NCBI RefSeq assembly: GCF_040126305.1 | Contig: NZ_CP149510.1 | Coordinates: 1,375,001-1,439,000 of the forward strand | DNA from: Pararhizobium sp. A13 | GTDB taxonomy: Bacteria > Pseudomonadota > Alphaproteobacteria > Rhizobiales > Rhizobiaceae | Length of the DNA: 64,000 nucleotides | Direction of reading: 5' to 3' | Shown here: piece after piece, positions 26,514-35,547 of the stretch | How positions within the stretch are numbered: the stretch's first letter is position 1 | How the letters are laid out: every line of letters begins with the position of its first letter | Program-made: the position numbers and the translations under genes | The notes under the pieces: generated by a model | The model's database searches: none | Told to the model about the DNA's origin: nothing | The model's input: the letters and a program-made list of their open reading frames with translations, nothing else

Positions 26514-27204
26514 TGAGTCATTTCCTGTTGATCGTGGGCGTCGTTGAGAGAGGCCTGTCTATATCAAATCGGCTCTGCGGAAACCTACAGATTTCTGTGG
26601 AGGCTTGCATTTAGATACAATGAGGCCTTCACGCGGCGCGTTACGCCCGTGGCTTGGCGCCCCGCTCGTTTCGGGCAGGCATGAACTCGGCCGGGACACA
26701 TCGTGTGCCTGATTGAGTAGATAAAAGTGACACGCGATGTGTCCCGTCGCGGTGGTTTTTACCTGCAACTGCGGTTTCTCTGCGGGGATGGCGGCACCGT
26801 TTTCCGGTACAGGGTGGTGCTCGCAGCTCTCGCTGCCGCGCCACGAAAGGCCTGTCTTTCGACACACCAGTCGCGCTCCTCATGTGTGCCTCACAGGCAC
26901 GCCCCGTCCTGTTTCAGACGAGAGGGAAACCATTTTCTGCAGGCCCCCGCGGCCGCGCCTGCGTTTCAAACACCGACCGAAGGCACCGGCCCCGCCTCGC
27001 CGGCAACGCTATCCGGTGTATCCGATGGCGGGACGAGAGGAGTATGGCACGGGCGCAAAAGGCGGGGATGGACGGGGAAGGAATTTGGGGAGATTTCAGC
27101 GCCAAATGCGACAGGTTTTCAAGAAAATATGAGGCATTCTGCAATGCGTCGGTCTTGGAAAGGAACGGCGCGAACGCCGTCCCGATGCGCACCTTGGGCC
27201 TGCC
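26514..27204. other. 691-bp region without a convincing gene; contains one long inverted repeat
   Basis: Between the gshB start and the MFS stop. Several overlapping frames are open for 80-165 codons, but none has a ribosome site plus a recognisable domain, and compositions differ between frames as in non-coding GC-rich DNA. The clearest structure is GGGACACATCGTGTG (26693-26707) against CACGCGATGTGTCCC (26731-26745), 14 of 15 bases paired around a 23-base AT-rich loop. It is absent from the other gaps, so I cannot call it a family. Confidence 0.6.
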
Positions 27205-28500
27205 TCATGCAGCCTGGGGCGTGAGTGTTGCGGAGCCCGGCTTTTTCAGCAGCATGACAGCGAGGGCTGCGAGGATGCACATGAGCCCTGCGATCTGCAG
27301 GGCCGGCATATAGGTATCGAAGTCGCTCTTGAAATAACCGGCGCCGAAGGCGGCGGTCGCCGCGCCCAGCTGGTGGCCGGCAAAGACCCAGCCGAAAACG
27401 ATGCCGGCCTTTTCGCGACCGAAATTTTCCGCAGCGAGCTTCACTGTCGGCGGCACGGTTGCCACCCAGTCCAGGCCGTAAAAGATTGCAAAGACGGACA
27501 GCTCCACAAAGCTGAAACCTGAAAGCGAGAGATAGATCAGCGACAGGCCGCGCAGCCCGTAGAACCAGAAGAGCAGTACGCGGCTGTCATACCGGTCCGA
27601 GAGCCAGCCGGCGAGGATCGTGCCGAAGAAATCGAAGATGCCGATGACGGCGAGCGTACTGGCGGCGGTGACGGCAGCCATGCCGAAATCACCGCAGATC
27701 GAGATCCAGTGGGTCTGGATCAGGCCGTTCGTCGACAAGCCGCAGACAAAGAAGGTGCCGAACAGCACCCAGAAGACGGGATTGCCGGCGACGCTTGTCA
27801 GGGTCACGAGCGGCGAGACCAGGGTGGCGAGTAGATTGTGATCCTGCTTCGGTGGCTTGGTAATCGCCGTATCGCCATAGGCCGGAAGGCCTACGTCGGC
27901 GGGATGATCGCGCATCAGAAGCAGGACGAGTACCATGGCAGTCGCAATGACCGCGACAGCCAGGGCCAGCGCGGTGCGCCAGCCATAGGCCTCGGTGAGC
28001 GCTGCCAGAATGGGAAGGAAGACAAGTTGGCCGGTGGCATTGCTTGCCGTCATCAGGCCGACAACCAAGCCGCGGCGCTTGGAGAACCAGCGAGCGGCGA
28101 CGGTGGCACCCAGCACCAGCGCCGTCATGCCCGTGCCGACGCCGATCACCACGCCCCAAAGCAAAAGCAGCTGCCAGACCTCGGTCATGAAAAGAGATAC
28201 GACGATGCCGCCCATGATCAGGGCCAACGCGGTCGAAACCACCTGGCGGATGCCGAAATGGTTCATAAAGGCTGCAGCGAACGGGCCGAGCAGGCCGAAA
28301 AGCACGAGGCGAACCGCCATGGCCGAGGAGATGTCGGCGATATCCCAGCCGAATTCCTGGTGGAGTGGCTGGATCATGACGCCGGCCGAACCCATGGCGC
28401 CTGCGGTTGCCAGCATGGTGAGGAAGGTGGTGGCGGCCACAACCCACCCATAATGGATTTCCTTTTTCGCCATCCAGTCGGCGACATTTGTCGAGATCAT
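27205..28500 (-). CDS. MFS transporter (OFA/monocarboxylate-like)
   Basis: 431 residues, twelve predicted helices. AAGGAGACGGGCAG before ATG 28500. The N-terminal HYGWVVAATTFLTMLATAGA and the motif FSKRRGLVVGLMTASNATGQ in the loop after helix 4 are typical of OFA/MCT-type carriers of organic anions. Substrate unknown. The divergent-looking upstream region holds two palindromes identical in type to one at the adjacent MarR gene (same strand, 90 bp upstream), so repression by that MarR protein is strongly suggested. Confidence 0.88.
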   Translation of the reverse strand: MISTNVADWMAKKEIHYGWVVAATTFLTMLATAGAMGSAGVMIQPLHQEFGWDIADISSAMAVRLVLFGLLGPFAAAFMNHFGIRQVVSTALALIMGGIVVSLFMTEVWQLLLLWGVVIGVGTGMTALVLGATVAARWFSKRRGLVVGLMTASNATGQLVFLPILAALTEAYGWRTALALAVAVIATAMVLVLLLMRDHPADVGLPAYGDTAITKPPKQDHNLLATLVSPLVTLTSVAGNPVFWVLFGTFFVCGLSTNGLIQTHWISICGDFGMAAVTAASTLAVIGIFDFFGTILAGWLSDRYDSRVLLFWFYGLRGLSLIYLSLSGFSFVELSVFAIFYGLDWVATVPPTVKLAAENFGREKAGIVFGWVFAGHQLGAATAAFGAGYFKSDFDTYMPALQIAGLMCILAALAVMLLKKPGSATLTPQAA

Positions 28501-28542
28501 CTGCCCGTCTCCTTCGATTGCCGCGCAGGTGGCGCGATATTA

Positions 28543-28576
28543 GGGGTATATGCCCGCATTAGCGGGTAGATATCCG
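28543..28576. promoter_or_regulatory. Tandem MarR-type operators upstream of the MFS gene
   Basis: Two 14-bp palindromes: GGGGTATATGCCCG at 28543-28556 and CGGGTAGATATCCG at 28563-28576. Their centres are 20 bp apart, about two helical turns, so two dimers could bind one face. They match the perfect palindrome CGGGTATATACCCG at the MarR start (28998-29011). Confidence 0.72.
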
Positions 28577-28590
28577 TTTCTCGATAAAAA

Positions 28591-28992
28591 TCAGAGAGCT
28601 GCCAGCAGCTCCCGCAATTGTTCCGTCTTTTCCTGTCCAAGCCGGGCCTCGATATCATCCTGGACACCATCCCACAGCGGAGCGCCCTTATCGAGAATTT
28701 CATGCCCTTTTGGCGTGACTGTGAGAACCGCTTCGCGTTGGTCCTCGCCGTGGCCGATTGCGACCAGCTCCATGCGCTCCAGCACCTTGGCATTGCGGCC
28801 GACGGTCGAACGATCGAGCTCGACGCGACGGGCAAGCTCGGTCAACGAGACCGGCTCCAGTCTTCTGATGTTTCTGAGCAGGCTGAACTGGCCGATATTG
28901 ACGCCAAGCGGTGCCAGCGCCTCGTCGTAATAGGACGAGACCTTGCGAGTTGCCTTGCGCAACAGAATGCAGTGACAGGTGGCGTTCGACAT
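28591..28992 (-). CDS. MarR-family transcriptional regulator
   Basis: 133 residues from ATG 28992 (MSNATCHCILLRKATRKVSS). Winged-helix signs: VSLTELARRVELDRSTVGRN (recognition helix), then GHGEDQREAVLTVTPKG (wing). Two Cys at the N-terminus (CHC) could sense redox or ligand. There is no clear Shine-Dalgarno; the operator-like palindrome lies 5 bp upstream of the start codon, so the transcript may be nearly leaderless. Lies directly upstream of the MFS gene on the same strand; the shared palindromes indicate control of both. Confidence 0.85.
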   Translation of the reverse strand: MSNATCHCILLRKATRKVSSYYDEALAPLGVNIGQFSLLRNIRRLEPVSLTELARRVELDRSTVGRNAKVLERMELVAIGHGEDQREAVLTVTPKGHEILDKGAPLWDGVQDDIEARLGQEKTEQLRELLAAL

Positions 28993-28997
28993 TTTTG

Positions 28998-29011
28998 CGG
29001 GTATATACCCG
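28998..29011. promoter_or_regulatory. Perfect palindromic MarR operator at the marR start
   Basis: CGGGTATATACCCG, a perfect 14-bp palindrome with a TATATA centre that could double as a -10 element, 5 bp before the MarR start codon. Same motif as the two sites at 28543-28576. Confidence 0.72.
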
Positions 29012-29450
29012 TTGATGTGACATGACAAGGGGGAAAGCCTATGGCTTTGCCGAACTTCTTCGTGCTGTTGATCGAAAGCCGGAGCTGGGTTATTTCCACC
29101 CCACGCCGAAAGGGTTCGACGTTCAGGCCAACTCGAACACCGCGGCTGGAGCCGGACGAAAACGGTATACGATGACAGCATCGTCGTCATCTCGCAGGCT
29201 GTCGCCGAAGAGGTGACTAAGGGCAACCTGCCGTTCGACAAGGCGCTGGACGCCAATCTCGCTATGTGGATGCGCGCCTGACGAGTCAATCGACCTCATT
29301 CGACGCGCGTACGCGACATCCCATCCCCTCAGCCAGTTCAGCGAATTCGTCTGCACCGAAGTCGCCTGATTTTCGGCGGCTTCAAACTGGCGATGCTGGG
29401 AGGAAACAGCTTCTTAGACGAAATTCATCCCGGAAATGTATCCACGCCGG
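29012..29450. other. 439-bp degraded stretch between marR and ugpC
   Basis: No intact gene. It includes a 37-codon open end (29168-29281, listed separately) that reads like a protein C-terminus, and short open frames without ribosome sites. No terminator for either flanking operon is obvious. The stretch looks like a scar left by gene loss. Confidence 0.5.
29168..29281 (+). pseudogene. Possible 3' fragment of an unidentified gene
   Basis: The frame from 29168 to a TGA at 29279-29281 translates to YDDSIVVISQAVAEEVTKGN then LPFDKALDANLAMWMRA. It has protein-like amphipathic composition, but no start codon, ribosome site or continuing upstream frame. I do not recognise the family. It may be the end of a gene whose 5' part was deleted. 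Confidence 0.35.
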
Positions 29451-30566
29451 CTACCCGACAGCCGCCTCCAGCGTCTCCGAAACTTCGCGTTTGCCGCCGA
29501 GACCGTCACGCGACTGCGCCAGCCGCTTGCCGGTCGTGGCGTCGAAGAAATGCAGGCGTGACGGGGCGATCGTCACGGCGATGGCGTCTGCGATCTCGAT
29601 TTCAGGCGATAGCGCCGCCGTCAGTTTCTTGCCGTCCACGGTGCCGTGGACCAGCCGCTGGGCGCCCAGTTCCTCGATGTAATCGACCTTCATGGTCAGT
29701 GACTGTTCGCCCGTCCGGGCGACACGCAGGTCTTCGGCGCGCATGCCGACGGTGAGTTCGGTCGGCAGGGCGGACAGGCGGTCGCTTTCCAGCACCTGCG
29801 AGCCGAAGTGAAGCCGCGTGCCCTCGCGCGTGCCGCGCAGAAGGTTCATCGCGGGAGAACCGATGAAGCTCGCGACGAAGGTCGAGGCCGGTGTGTGATA
29901 GACATCGAGTGGGCGGCCGATCTGTTCGATCTGGCCGCCGTTCAGCACCACCAGACGGTCGGCCAGCGTCATCGCTTCGAGCTGGTCGTGGGTCACGTAG
30001 AGCGAGGTCGTCCCAAGGCGCTTCTGCAGCTGCTTGATCTCGCCGCGCATCGTGACGCGCAGCTTGGCGTCCAGATTGGACAATGGCTCATCGAAGAGAA
30101 AAGCCTCCGGCTTGCGGACGATGGCGCGGCCCATGGCGACGCGCTGGCGCTGGCCGCCGGAGAGCGCGCGCGGCTTGCGGGTCAGGTACTGCTCAATCTC
30201 CAGCATGCGGGCGGCTTCGGCGACGCGCGCGTCGATCTCGGCCTTCGGCGTGCCGCGGTTTTTAAGGCCATAGGCGAGATTGTTGTAAACGGTCATATGC
30301 GGATAGAGCGCATAGTTCTGGAAGACCATGGCGATGTCGCGCTCGGCCGGCTCGACATCGTTGATGACGCGGTCGCCGATTTCGACAGTGCCCTTCGAGA
30401 TCGCCTCGAGACCGGCGACCATGCGCAGAAGCGTGGACTTGCCGCAGCCGGACGGGCCGACGAGCACGATGAACTCGCCGTCGACGATATCGATCGACAC
30501 GGATTTCACCGCCTCGACGCCGCCGGCGTAGATCTTCGAAACACCCGAGATGTTGATCGCTGCCAT
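29451..30566 (-). CDS. ugpC: sn-Glycerol-3-phosphate ABC transporter ATP-binding protein
   Basis: 371 residues. ABC ATPase of the MalK/UgpC class: Walker [11 protein letters not shown] (residues ~36-45), Q-loop [11 protein letters not shown], signature [14 protein letters not shown], Walker [14 protein letters not shown]-loop VTHDQ; a C-terminal TOBE/OB domain follows. AAGGAG before ATG. Last gene of ugpBAEC, 14 bp after ugpE. MalK-type ATPases are partly interchangeable, so the name rests on the operon's UgpB. Confidence 0.9.
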   Translation of the reverse strand: MAAINISGVSKIYAGGVEAVKSVSIDIVDGEFIVLVGPSGCGKSTLLRMVAGLEAISKGTVEIGDRVINDVEPAERDIAMVFQNYALYPHMTVYNNLAYGLKNRGTPKAEIDARVAEAARMLEIEQYLTRKPRALSGGQRQRVAMGRAIVRKPEAFLFDEPLSNLDAKLRVTMRGEIKQLQKRLGTTSLYVTHDQLEAMTLADRLVVLNGGQIEQIGRPLDVYHTPASTFVASFIGSPAMNLLRGTREGTRLHFGSQVLESDRLSALPTELTVGMRAEDLRVARTGEQSLTMKVDYIEELGAQRLVHGTVDGKKLTAALSPEIEIADAIAVTIAPSRLHFFDATTGKRLAQSRDGLGGKREVSETLEAAVG

Positions 30567-30580
30567 GGCCCAAGTCTCCT

Positions 30581-31423
30581 TTACTTGTCGCTTTCGGTCA
30601 GGCCCTTGATGAACCAGCGCTGGAAGATCATGACGATCATCACCGGCGGCAGCATGGCGAGGATCGCCAGGGCAAAGGCCTGATTGTAATCGGGAATGTT
30701 GGAGCCGACCCAGACGAGCAGGATCTGCTTGATGCCGCGCACCAGCGTGAAGAAGCTCTCGTCGGTGGTCATCAGCGTCGGCCAGAGATACTGGTTCCAG
30801 CCATAGACGAACATGATGATGAAGATCGCCGCCATCATCGTTTTCGACAAAGGCACGATCACGTCGATGAAGAACTTGAACGGCCCGGCGCCGTCGATGC
30901 GGGCGGCTTCGAGCAGTTCGTCGGGGATCGACTTGAAGAACTGGCGGAAATAGAAGGTGCCGGTGGCTGACGCCAGAAGCGGCACGATCAGGCCGGTATA
31001 GGTGTTGGTGAGATGCAGCGTGTTCATCACCTCGTAGGAGGGCAGGATGCGCACCTCGAGCGGCAGAAGCAGGGTCGTGAAAATCATCCAGAAGGTGATG
31101 GTCGCAAAGCGGAAGCGGAAATAGACCAGCGCATAGGCGGCCAGCATCGACAGGATGATCTTGCCGGCGGCGAAGCCGAGGCCGAGGATCAGCGAATTCA
31201 TCATCATCCGGAGACCGGTGATCTTGCCGGTGAAGCCGCCCTCTTTGGTCAGCACGGTATTGTAGGTCTCGGCGAAATGGCCGCCTGGCAGAATCTGCAG
31301 GCCGTTGCGGTGGATGTCGGCCGCTTCGTGGCTGGAGGTCATCAGCGCCACTAGCAGCGGCCCGACCATGATGAAGACGCCGAAGAGCAGGATGAAATGA
31401 TCGAAAAGTTTCGTGCGATGCAT
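30581..31423 (-). CDS. ugpE: sn-Glycerol-3-phosphate ABC transporter permease UgpE
   Basis: 280 residues; ATG 31423 (MHRTKLFDH) chosen with GAGGCGAGACC upstream; a TTG at 31441 overlaps the ugpA end. Six helices of the CUT1 class; the EAA loop reads [20 protein letters not shown], the ATPase contact site. Inner-membrane half of the importer, partner of UgpA, 14 bp after its stop. Confidence 0.9.
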   Translation of the reverse strand: MHRTKLFDHFILLFGVFIMVGPLLVALMTSSHEAADIHRNGLQILPGGHFAETYNTVLTKEGGFTGKITGLRMMMNSLILGLGFAAGKIILSMLAAYALVYFRFRFATITFWMIFTTLLLPLEVRILPSYEVMNTLHLTNTYTGLIVPLLASATGTFYFRQFFKSIPDELLEAARIDGAGPFKFFIDVIVPLSKTMMAAIFIIMFVYGWNQYLWPTLMTTDESFFTLVRGIKQILLVWVGSNIPDYNQAFALAILAMLPPVMIVMIFQRWFIKGLTESDK

Positions 31424-31437
31424 GGTCTCGCCTCTGC

Positions 31438-32439
31438 TCAACTGTAGTGGACGCGCCGCTCGATGAAGCGGAACTGGAAGATGGTGAGCACGAAGACGAT
31501 GATCATCAGGATGACCGACTGGGCCGAGGAGCCGCCGAGATCATTGCCGCGGAAGCCGTCCATGTAGACCTTGTAGACCAGCGTGATCGGGTTGTTGGCG
31601 GCCTTGTCCTTCACCATCACGTCGATGACGCCGAAGGTGTCGAACAGGGCATAGGTCGTATTGATGATCAGCAGGAAGAAGGCGGTCGGGGCGAGCAGCG
31701 GCAGGATGACGGTCCAGAAACGGCGGAAGCCGGAGCGGCAGTCCATCAGTGCTGCCTCGCGCACCGAAACCGGGATACCCTGCAGGCCGGAGAGGAAGAA
31801 GATGAAGTTGTAGGGGATCTGCTTCCAGACCGAGACGACGATCATCGCAAGGGCAGTATCATAGTAGTCGAGGCCGACCTTGATATCCCAGCCGAACAGG
31901 CCTGCAAATTTCACCAGCGGGCCGATGTGCTGGTCGAACATCATCATGCCCATCAGGCCGGCGACCGGCGGGGCAATGGCATAGACCCAGATCAGCAGGG
32001 TCTTGTAGGCGGCATTCCCGCGGATCACGCCATCGGCCTTGACGGCAAGCAGGAGGCCGATCGCCAGCGAGAAAAAGGTGACGAGGGCTGTAAAGACGGC
32101 GGTGAAGCGGGCGATGCCGAGGTACTCGGTTGATTTCATCACGTCGGTATAGTTGGCGAGCCCGACGAAGGTGGAGCCGAAGCCGAAGGGGTCCTCAAGG
32201 TAGAAGGACGACTGGACCGCCTGAACCGAAGGCCAATAGAAGAAGATGACGATGATCGCCATCTGCGGGGCGAGGAAGAGATAGGGCAGGAGGGGCGAGT
32301 TGAACTGCACGCGTTTGGCGGAGGTGTCTTCCGGCGGCTTGCTGGCCGATTTGCGGAGATCGAAGATGCGCCAAAACCCGCCGGCTGCGGGGGCGGCGAG
32401 CGTGCTTGACATTGCCGAGGGAAGTGGCGTGTTCGTCAT
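31438..32439 (-). CDS. ugpA: sn-Glycerol-3-phosphate ABC transporter permease UgpA
   Basis: 333 residues; ATG 32439 ([10 protein letters not shown]) with AAAGG upstream. A longer upstream frame only translates the intergenic palindrome. Six-helix CUT1 permease; EAA loop [20 protein letters not shown]. The N-terminal ~45 residues before the first helix (ending [15 protein letters not shown]) are longer than in E. coli UgpA (~295 residues). Separated from ugpB by 156 bp containing a repeat. Confidence 0.9.
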   Translation of the reverse strand: MTNTPLPSAMSSTLAAPAAGGFWRIFDLRKSASKPPEDTSAKRVQFNSPLLPYLFLAPQMAIIVIFFYWPSVQAVQSSFYLEDPFGFGSTFVGLANYTDVMKSTEYLGIARFTAVFTALVTFFSLAIGLLLAVKADGVIRGNAAYKTLLIWVYAIAPPVAGLMGMMMFDQHIGPLVKFAGLFGWDIKVGLDYYDTALAMIVVSVWKQIPYNFIFFLSGLQGIPVSVREAALMDCRSGFRRFWTVILPLLAPTAFFLLIINTTYALFDTFGVIDVMVKDKAANNPITLVYKVYMDGFRGNDLGGSSAQSVILMIIVFVLTIFQFRFIERRVHYS

Positions 32440-32485
32440 GGTGCAGCCTTTAGGGCAGAGGAAGTGTCGGCGATCACGAAGCGAA

Positions 32486-32584
32486 CTCCCTCCCCCTTCT
32501 GGGGAGGGTTTGGGGGGGGACTGTGGCCTTGGCAAGAACCCCTCCCCATCGCTTCGCTCCGACCCTCCCCACAAGGGGGAGGGG
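32486..32584. repeat. Rhizobial palindromic element between ugpB and ugpA
   Basis: Left end CTCCCTCCCCCTTCTGGGGA, right end ACCCTCCCCACAAGGGGGAG; the ends pair as imperfect inverted repeats and each also folds on itself. This is a second repeat type, distinct from those at 6101 and 49664. Located in the transcribed gap after the binding-protein gene, where such stems often stabilise the upstream mRNA or reduce read-through to permeases. Confidence 0.72.
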
Positions 32585-32595
32585 AAGATCAGAAC

Positions 32596-33894
32596 TTAAC
32601 CAGCCGTCTTTGCGAAGCGGGCGAGAAGTTCGTTGCCTTCCTTCTCGATCGTGTCGAAGGCGTCCTTGACGGAGACTTCGCCCGAGAAGATGCGGCCGTA
32701 TTCGCGTTCCATGATTTCGCGGATCTGCGGGTAGAAGCCGAGGCGATAGCCCTTCGACCATTCGCCGGCCGGCAGGAGCAGCTGCTTGATGCCGATTTCG
32801 GCGGCCGGCTTCTCGTTGTAGTAGCCTTCAGCCTTGGCAAGCTCGTAGGCAGCCTTGGTAATGGCGACGTAGCCGGTTGCCTGATGGTAGAACTTCTGCA
32901 CTTCCGGCGAGGTCAGGAACTGGAAGAAGTCGGCCACGCACTTGTTTTCTTCGTCCGACTTGCCCGACATTGCAAAGAGGGCAGCGCCGCCGATGAAGGA
33001 CGAGGTGCCGGCGCCCTTGATCGAACCCCAATAGGGCAGGAATGTTGCCGAGAACGGCATCTGCGCCGTCTTCTGCAGGCCGCCGAAGGAGCCCGAGGAG
33101 CCGATCCACAGTGCAGCCTTGTTTTCTTCGAACATCTTCTGGTTATCGTTCCAGCCGGCGCCGTAGAAGCCAAAGTAGCCTTCGTCCTTCCAGGCCTTCA
33201 GCTTGTCGAACATCATGATGAGGTTCGGGTCGGTGACCTTCAGCTGGGTGTCGACGACGCTGTCATAGCCGTTGTTGTTGGTGGCGAACTGGATGTTGTT
33301 GCGCGAGAAGAAGTTCTCGGTGAACTGCCAGGTCAGCTGCGATTGGACGAGCGGGATGAAGCCGGCTTCCTTGAGCTTCGGAGCGATGGCTTCGAATTCT
33401 TCCCAGGTCTTCGGCGCTTCAACGCCGGCCTTCTTCAGGGCTTCGTCGTTGATGTACATGATCGGGGCCGAGGAGTTGAACGGCATGCCGACGAACTTGC
33501 CTTCGCTGTCGGCATAGAAGTAGCGAACGCCGTCGATGAAGGCGTTGCGGTCGAACGTGTAGCCTGCCTTGGTGATCAGGTCTTCAGCCGGAATGACGGC
33601 GCCCTTGGCGTTGATGATCGTCGCTGCACCGGCGTCGAAAACCTGCAGGATGTTCGGCTGTTCGCCCGAACGGAAAGCGGCGATGCCGGAAGCAAGCGCT
33701 TCCTCATAGGTGCCCTTGGAAACCGGGGTGAGCGCACACGTCGTCTGCGATGCGTTGAATTTGGTGGCAACTTCGTTGATGACTTCGCCGTTGCGGCCGG
33801 CCATGCCGTGCCACCAGGTGATGTTCGTCGCGGCAAAGGAGGAGGTGGCGGAGAAGGCCAGCACGAGGCCGGTCATCGTGAATTTCCTGATCAT
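32596..33894 (-). CDS. ugpB: sn-Glycerol-3-phosphate-binding periplasmic protein UgpB
   Basis: 432 residues; ATG 33894 (MIRKFTMTGLVLAF...SFAA signal peptide) with AAAGGA upstream; a GTG five codons earlier is less likely. The mature part matches UgpB throughout: ITWWHGMAGRNGEVINEVA, KGTYEEALASGIAAFRSGEQ, ILQVFDAGAAT, MPFNSSAPIMY, FIGGAALFAMSGK, QATGYVAITKAAYELAK. Captures G3P or glycerophosphodiesters in the periplasm for UgpAEC. First gene of the operon. I looked for PhoB boxes upstream and saw none convincing. Confidence 0.92.
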   Translation of the reverse strand: MIRKFTMTGLVLAFSATSSFAATNITWWHGMAGRNGEVINEVATKFNASQTTCALTPVSKGTYEEALASGIAAFRSGEQPNILQVFDAGAATIINAKGAVIPAEDLITKAGYTFDRNAFIDGVRYFYADSEGKFVGMPFNSSAPIMYINDEALKKAGVEAPKTWEEFEAIAPKLKEAGFIPLVQSQLTWQFTENFFSRNNIQFATNNNGYDSVVDTQLKVTDPNLIMMFDKLKAWKDEGYFGFYGAGWNDNQKMFEENKAALWIGSSGSFGGLQKTAQMPFSATFLPYWGSIKGAGTSSFIGGAALFAMSGKSDEENKCVADFFQFLTSPEVQKFYHQATGYVAITKAAYELAKAEGYYNEKPAAEIGIKQLLLPAGEWSKGYRLGFYPQIREIMEREYGRIFSGEVSVKDAFDTIEKEGNELLARFAKTAG

Positions 33895-33978
33895 GGCAGT
33901 TCCTTTCACCAGGGTTAAGGTGAGGAACCGGCTACTGGCCTTTCATGACGTGGCGATAACGCTTTTGTGTCGATTCAA

Positions 33979-34368
33979 CTACAACTGTGCACAGCTGTTC
34001 AAAAGGCATCGGGAAGATGGATCGGCCAACGCCAGGGGATAACGCAAATGATGTCGTAACGAACGGAAAGACGGGGCAAAATCCGGCTGTTTCGCCAGCC
34101 AAAGGTCGCTTGCCGCGCGGATGCGCCGCTGTGCAAAATCCGAAACCGCAAAAAGGGAATCGTCCAGCGAGCGGCGGGCCTTCACCTCAACGCAGGCGAT
34201 CAGATTGCCCTTGCGTGCAATGATGTCGATCTCGCCCAGTTTGGTGCGATAGCGGAAGGCGACGATGCGGTAGCCTTTCACCAGGAGCGACAGGGCCGCG
34301 TGGTACTCGGCGAGCGAGCCGCGCCTGAGCGCCTTCAACCGTTTCCTGTCGGGCGGTTCACGCGTCAT
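33979..34368 (-). CDS. YraN family (UPF0102) nuclease-like protein with C-terminal frameshift
   Basis: 129 residues as read. The core is normal Yra[47 protein letters not shown] (the endonuclease-like E-x-D...E-V-K set). After [20 protein letters not shown] it should end [21 protein letters not shown]; that exact tail is present in another frame, stopping at 33999, and is lost through one extra base near 34063-34066. Removing it gives 122 residues, a usual length. Start overlaps the rsmI stop (AATGACGCGTGA), so translation is coupled. Real mutation or sequencing indel cannot be told apart. Confidence 0.8.
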   Translation of the reverse strand: MTREPPDRKRLKALRRGSLAEYHAALSLLVKGYRIVAFRYRTKLGEIDIIARKGNLIACVEVKARRSLDDSLFAVSDFAQRRIRAASDLWLAKQPDFAPSFRSLRHHLRYPLALADPSSRCLLNSCAQL

Positions 34369-35287
34369 TCCGGTCCTTGAGCTCCAGCAACCGGTCGTAA
34401 AGATCCTTGCGGTTGAGGCCGGTCTGCTTGGCTGCCTCGGTCGCCGCCTTGCCGGTCGGCATATCCTTGACCAGTTTCAAGAGAATGGCATCGACATCGT
34501 CGGCTTCCGGTGCCGCGGGCGCTTCCGGCGGGCCGATGACAAGCACGATCTCGCCTTTGACGGTGGCACCCTCGTCGTAAAAGGCCTTGAGCTCGGCCAG
34601 CGTGCCGCGGCGGAATTCCTCGAAGGTCTTGGTCAGTTCGCGGCAGACGGACGCCCGGCGTTCGCCCCCGAGCACATCATGGGCGGCAACGATTGTGGCG
34701 GCGATCCGGTGCGGGGATTCGAAGAACATCAGCGTCGCGGGAACGGTGGCGAGTTCCGCAAGCCTGTCGCGGCGAGCCTTGTCCTTGGAGGGCAGGAAGC
34801 CCGCGAAGAGAAAAGCATCGTTGGGAAGGCCCGAGCCGACCAGCGCAGCAAGCGGCGCGGAAGCGCCTGGGATCGGAACAACGCGATGACCAGCCTCGAT
34901 GGCGATCTGGCCGAGCCGATAGCCGGGATCGGAGACCAGCGGCGTGCCCGCATCGGAGACGAGAGCGACGGATTTGCCCTCGTCAAGCGCGGAGAGCAGT
35001 TTCGGCCCGACCTCGTTGGCATTGTGCTCGTGATAGGCATAAGGCCGGTTGACGATGCCATAGCGGTCGAGCAGCACGCGGGTGACGCGGGTGTCCTCGC
35101 AGGCAAGCACGTCGGCGCCGGCCAGCGTTTCGAGCGCGCGAAGTGTGATGTCGGAAAGATTGCCGATCGGGGTGGCGACAAGATAGAGCGCCGGTTCCAG
35201 CGGGCGGGCGGGCACAGTGACATTGTGCAGCCGGTAGCTCTTGTGCTTCTCGTTTGCCAGTGTTTCGCCCGATGCCTGCTTTTCCAA
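34358..35287 (-). CDS. rsmI: 16S rRNA (cytidine(1402)-2'-O)-methyltransferase
   Basis: 309 residues; TTG start at 35287 with AAGGG 9 nt upstream; no ATG is available before the domain. Tetrapyrrole-methylase fold: [77 protein letters not shown]. Uses SAM to 2'-O-methylate C1402 in the ribosomal P site. Overlaps yraN by 11 bp; divergent from dnaN across 260 bp, in which I see no gene or strong hairpin. Confidence 0.94.
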   Translation of the reverse strand: MEKQASGETLANEKHKSYRLHNVTVPARPLEPALYLVATPIGNLSDITLRALETLAGADVLACEDTRVTRVLLDRYGIVNRPYAYHEHNANEVGPKLLSALDEGKSVALVSDAGTPLVSDPGYRLGQIAIEAGHRVVPIPGASAPLAALVGSGLPNDAFLFAGFLPSKDKARRDRLAELATVPATLMFFESPHRIAATIVAAHDVLGGERRASVCRELTKTFEEFRRGTLAELKAFYDEGATVKGEIVLVIGPPEAPAAPEADDVDAILLKLVKDMPTGKAATEAAKQTGLNRKDLYDRLLELKDRNDA

Positions 35288-35547
35288 AATTGCGTACCCT
35301 TAATACCGCTATCCGCCGTCAAGCCGGCGTCTGATCTTTATGGGTGAGCGGTCGCGCTTCGGCAAGAGCGGCGAATTCCGGCCGTGGCGAACATTACTGG
35401 GGTCCGGCCGCCGTTACCCCTTGCTTTTCACAGCTTGTTTCTGCCATTTTGCCTGTCCACATCTTTCCCGTCCGAAAGCGGGCACTTTTAAAAGTTCAAG
35501 CCGGGAGGCGCGGCCCGCCCGGCGATGGTTGAAAGCGGTAGCATCCC

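Noticed and set aside
26559..26883. Small proteins encoded on either strand upstream of gshB
   Set aside because: Overlapping frames of equal quality, no start signals and no recognisable domains.
29022..29216. 64-codon plus-strand ORF beginning MTRGKAYGFAEL
   Set aside because: No ribosome site; overlaps the marR operator region and the orphan fragment in another frame.
33895..34000. PHO box upstream of ugpB
   Set aside because: Only loose CTGTG/TTGTA matches; no spaced CTGTCAT-type direct repeats.
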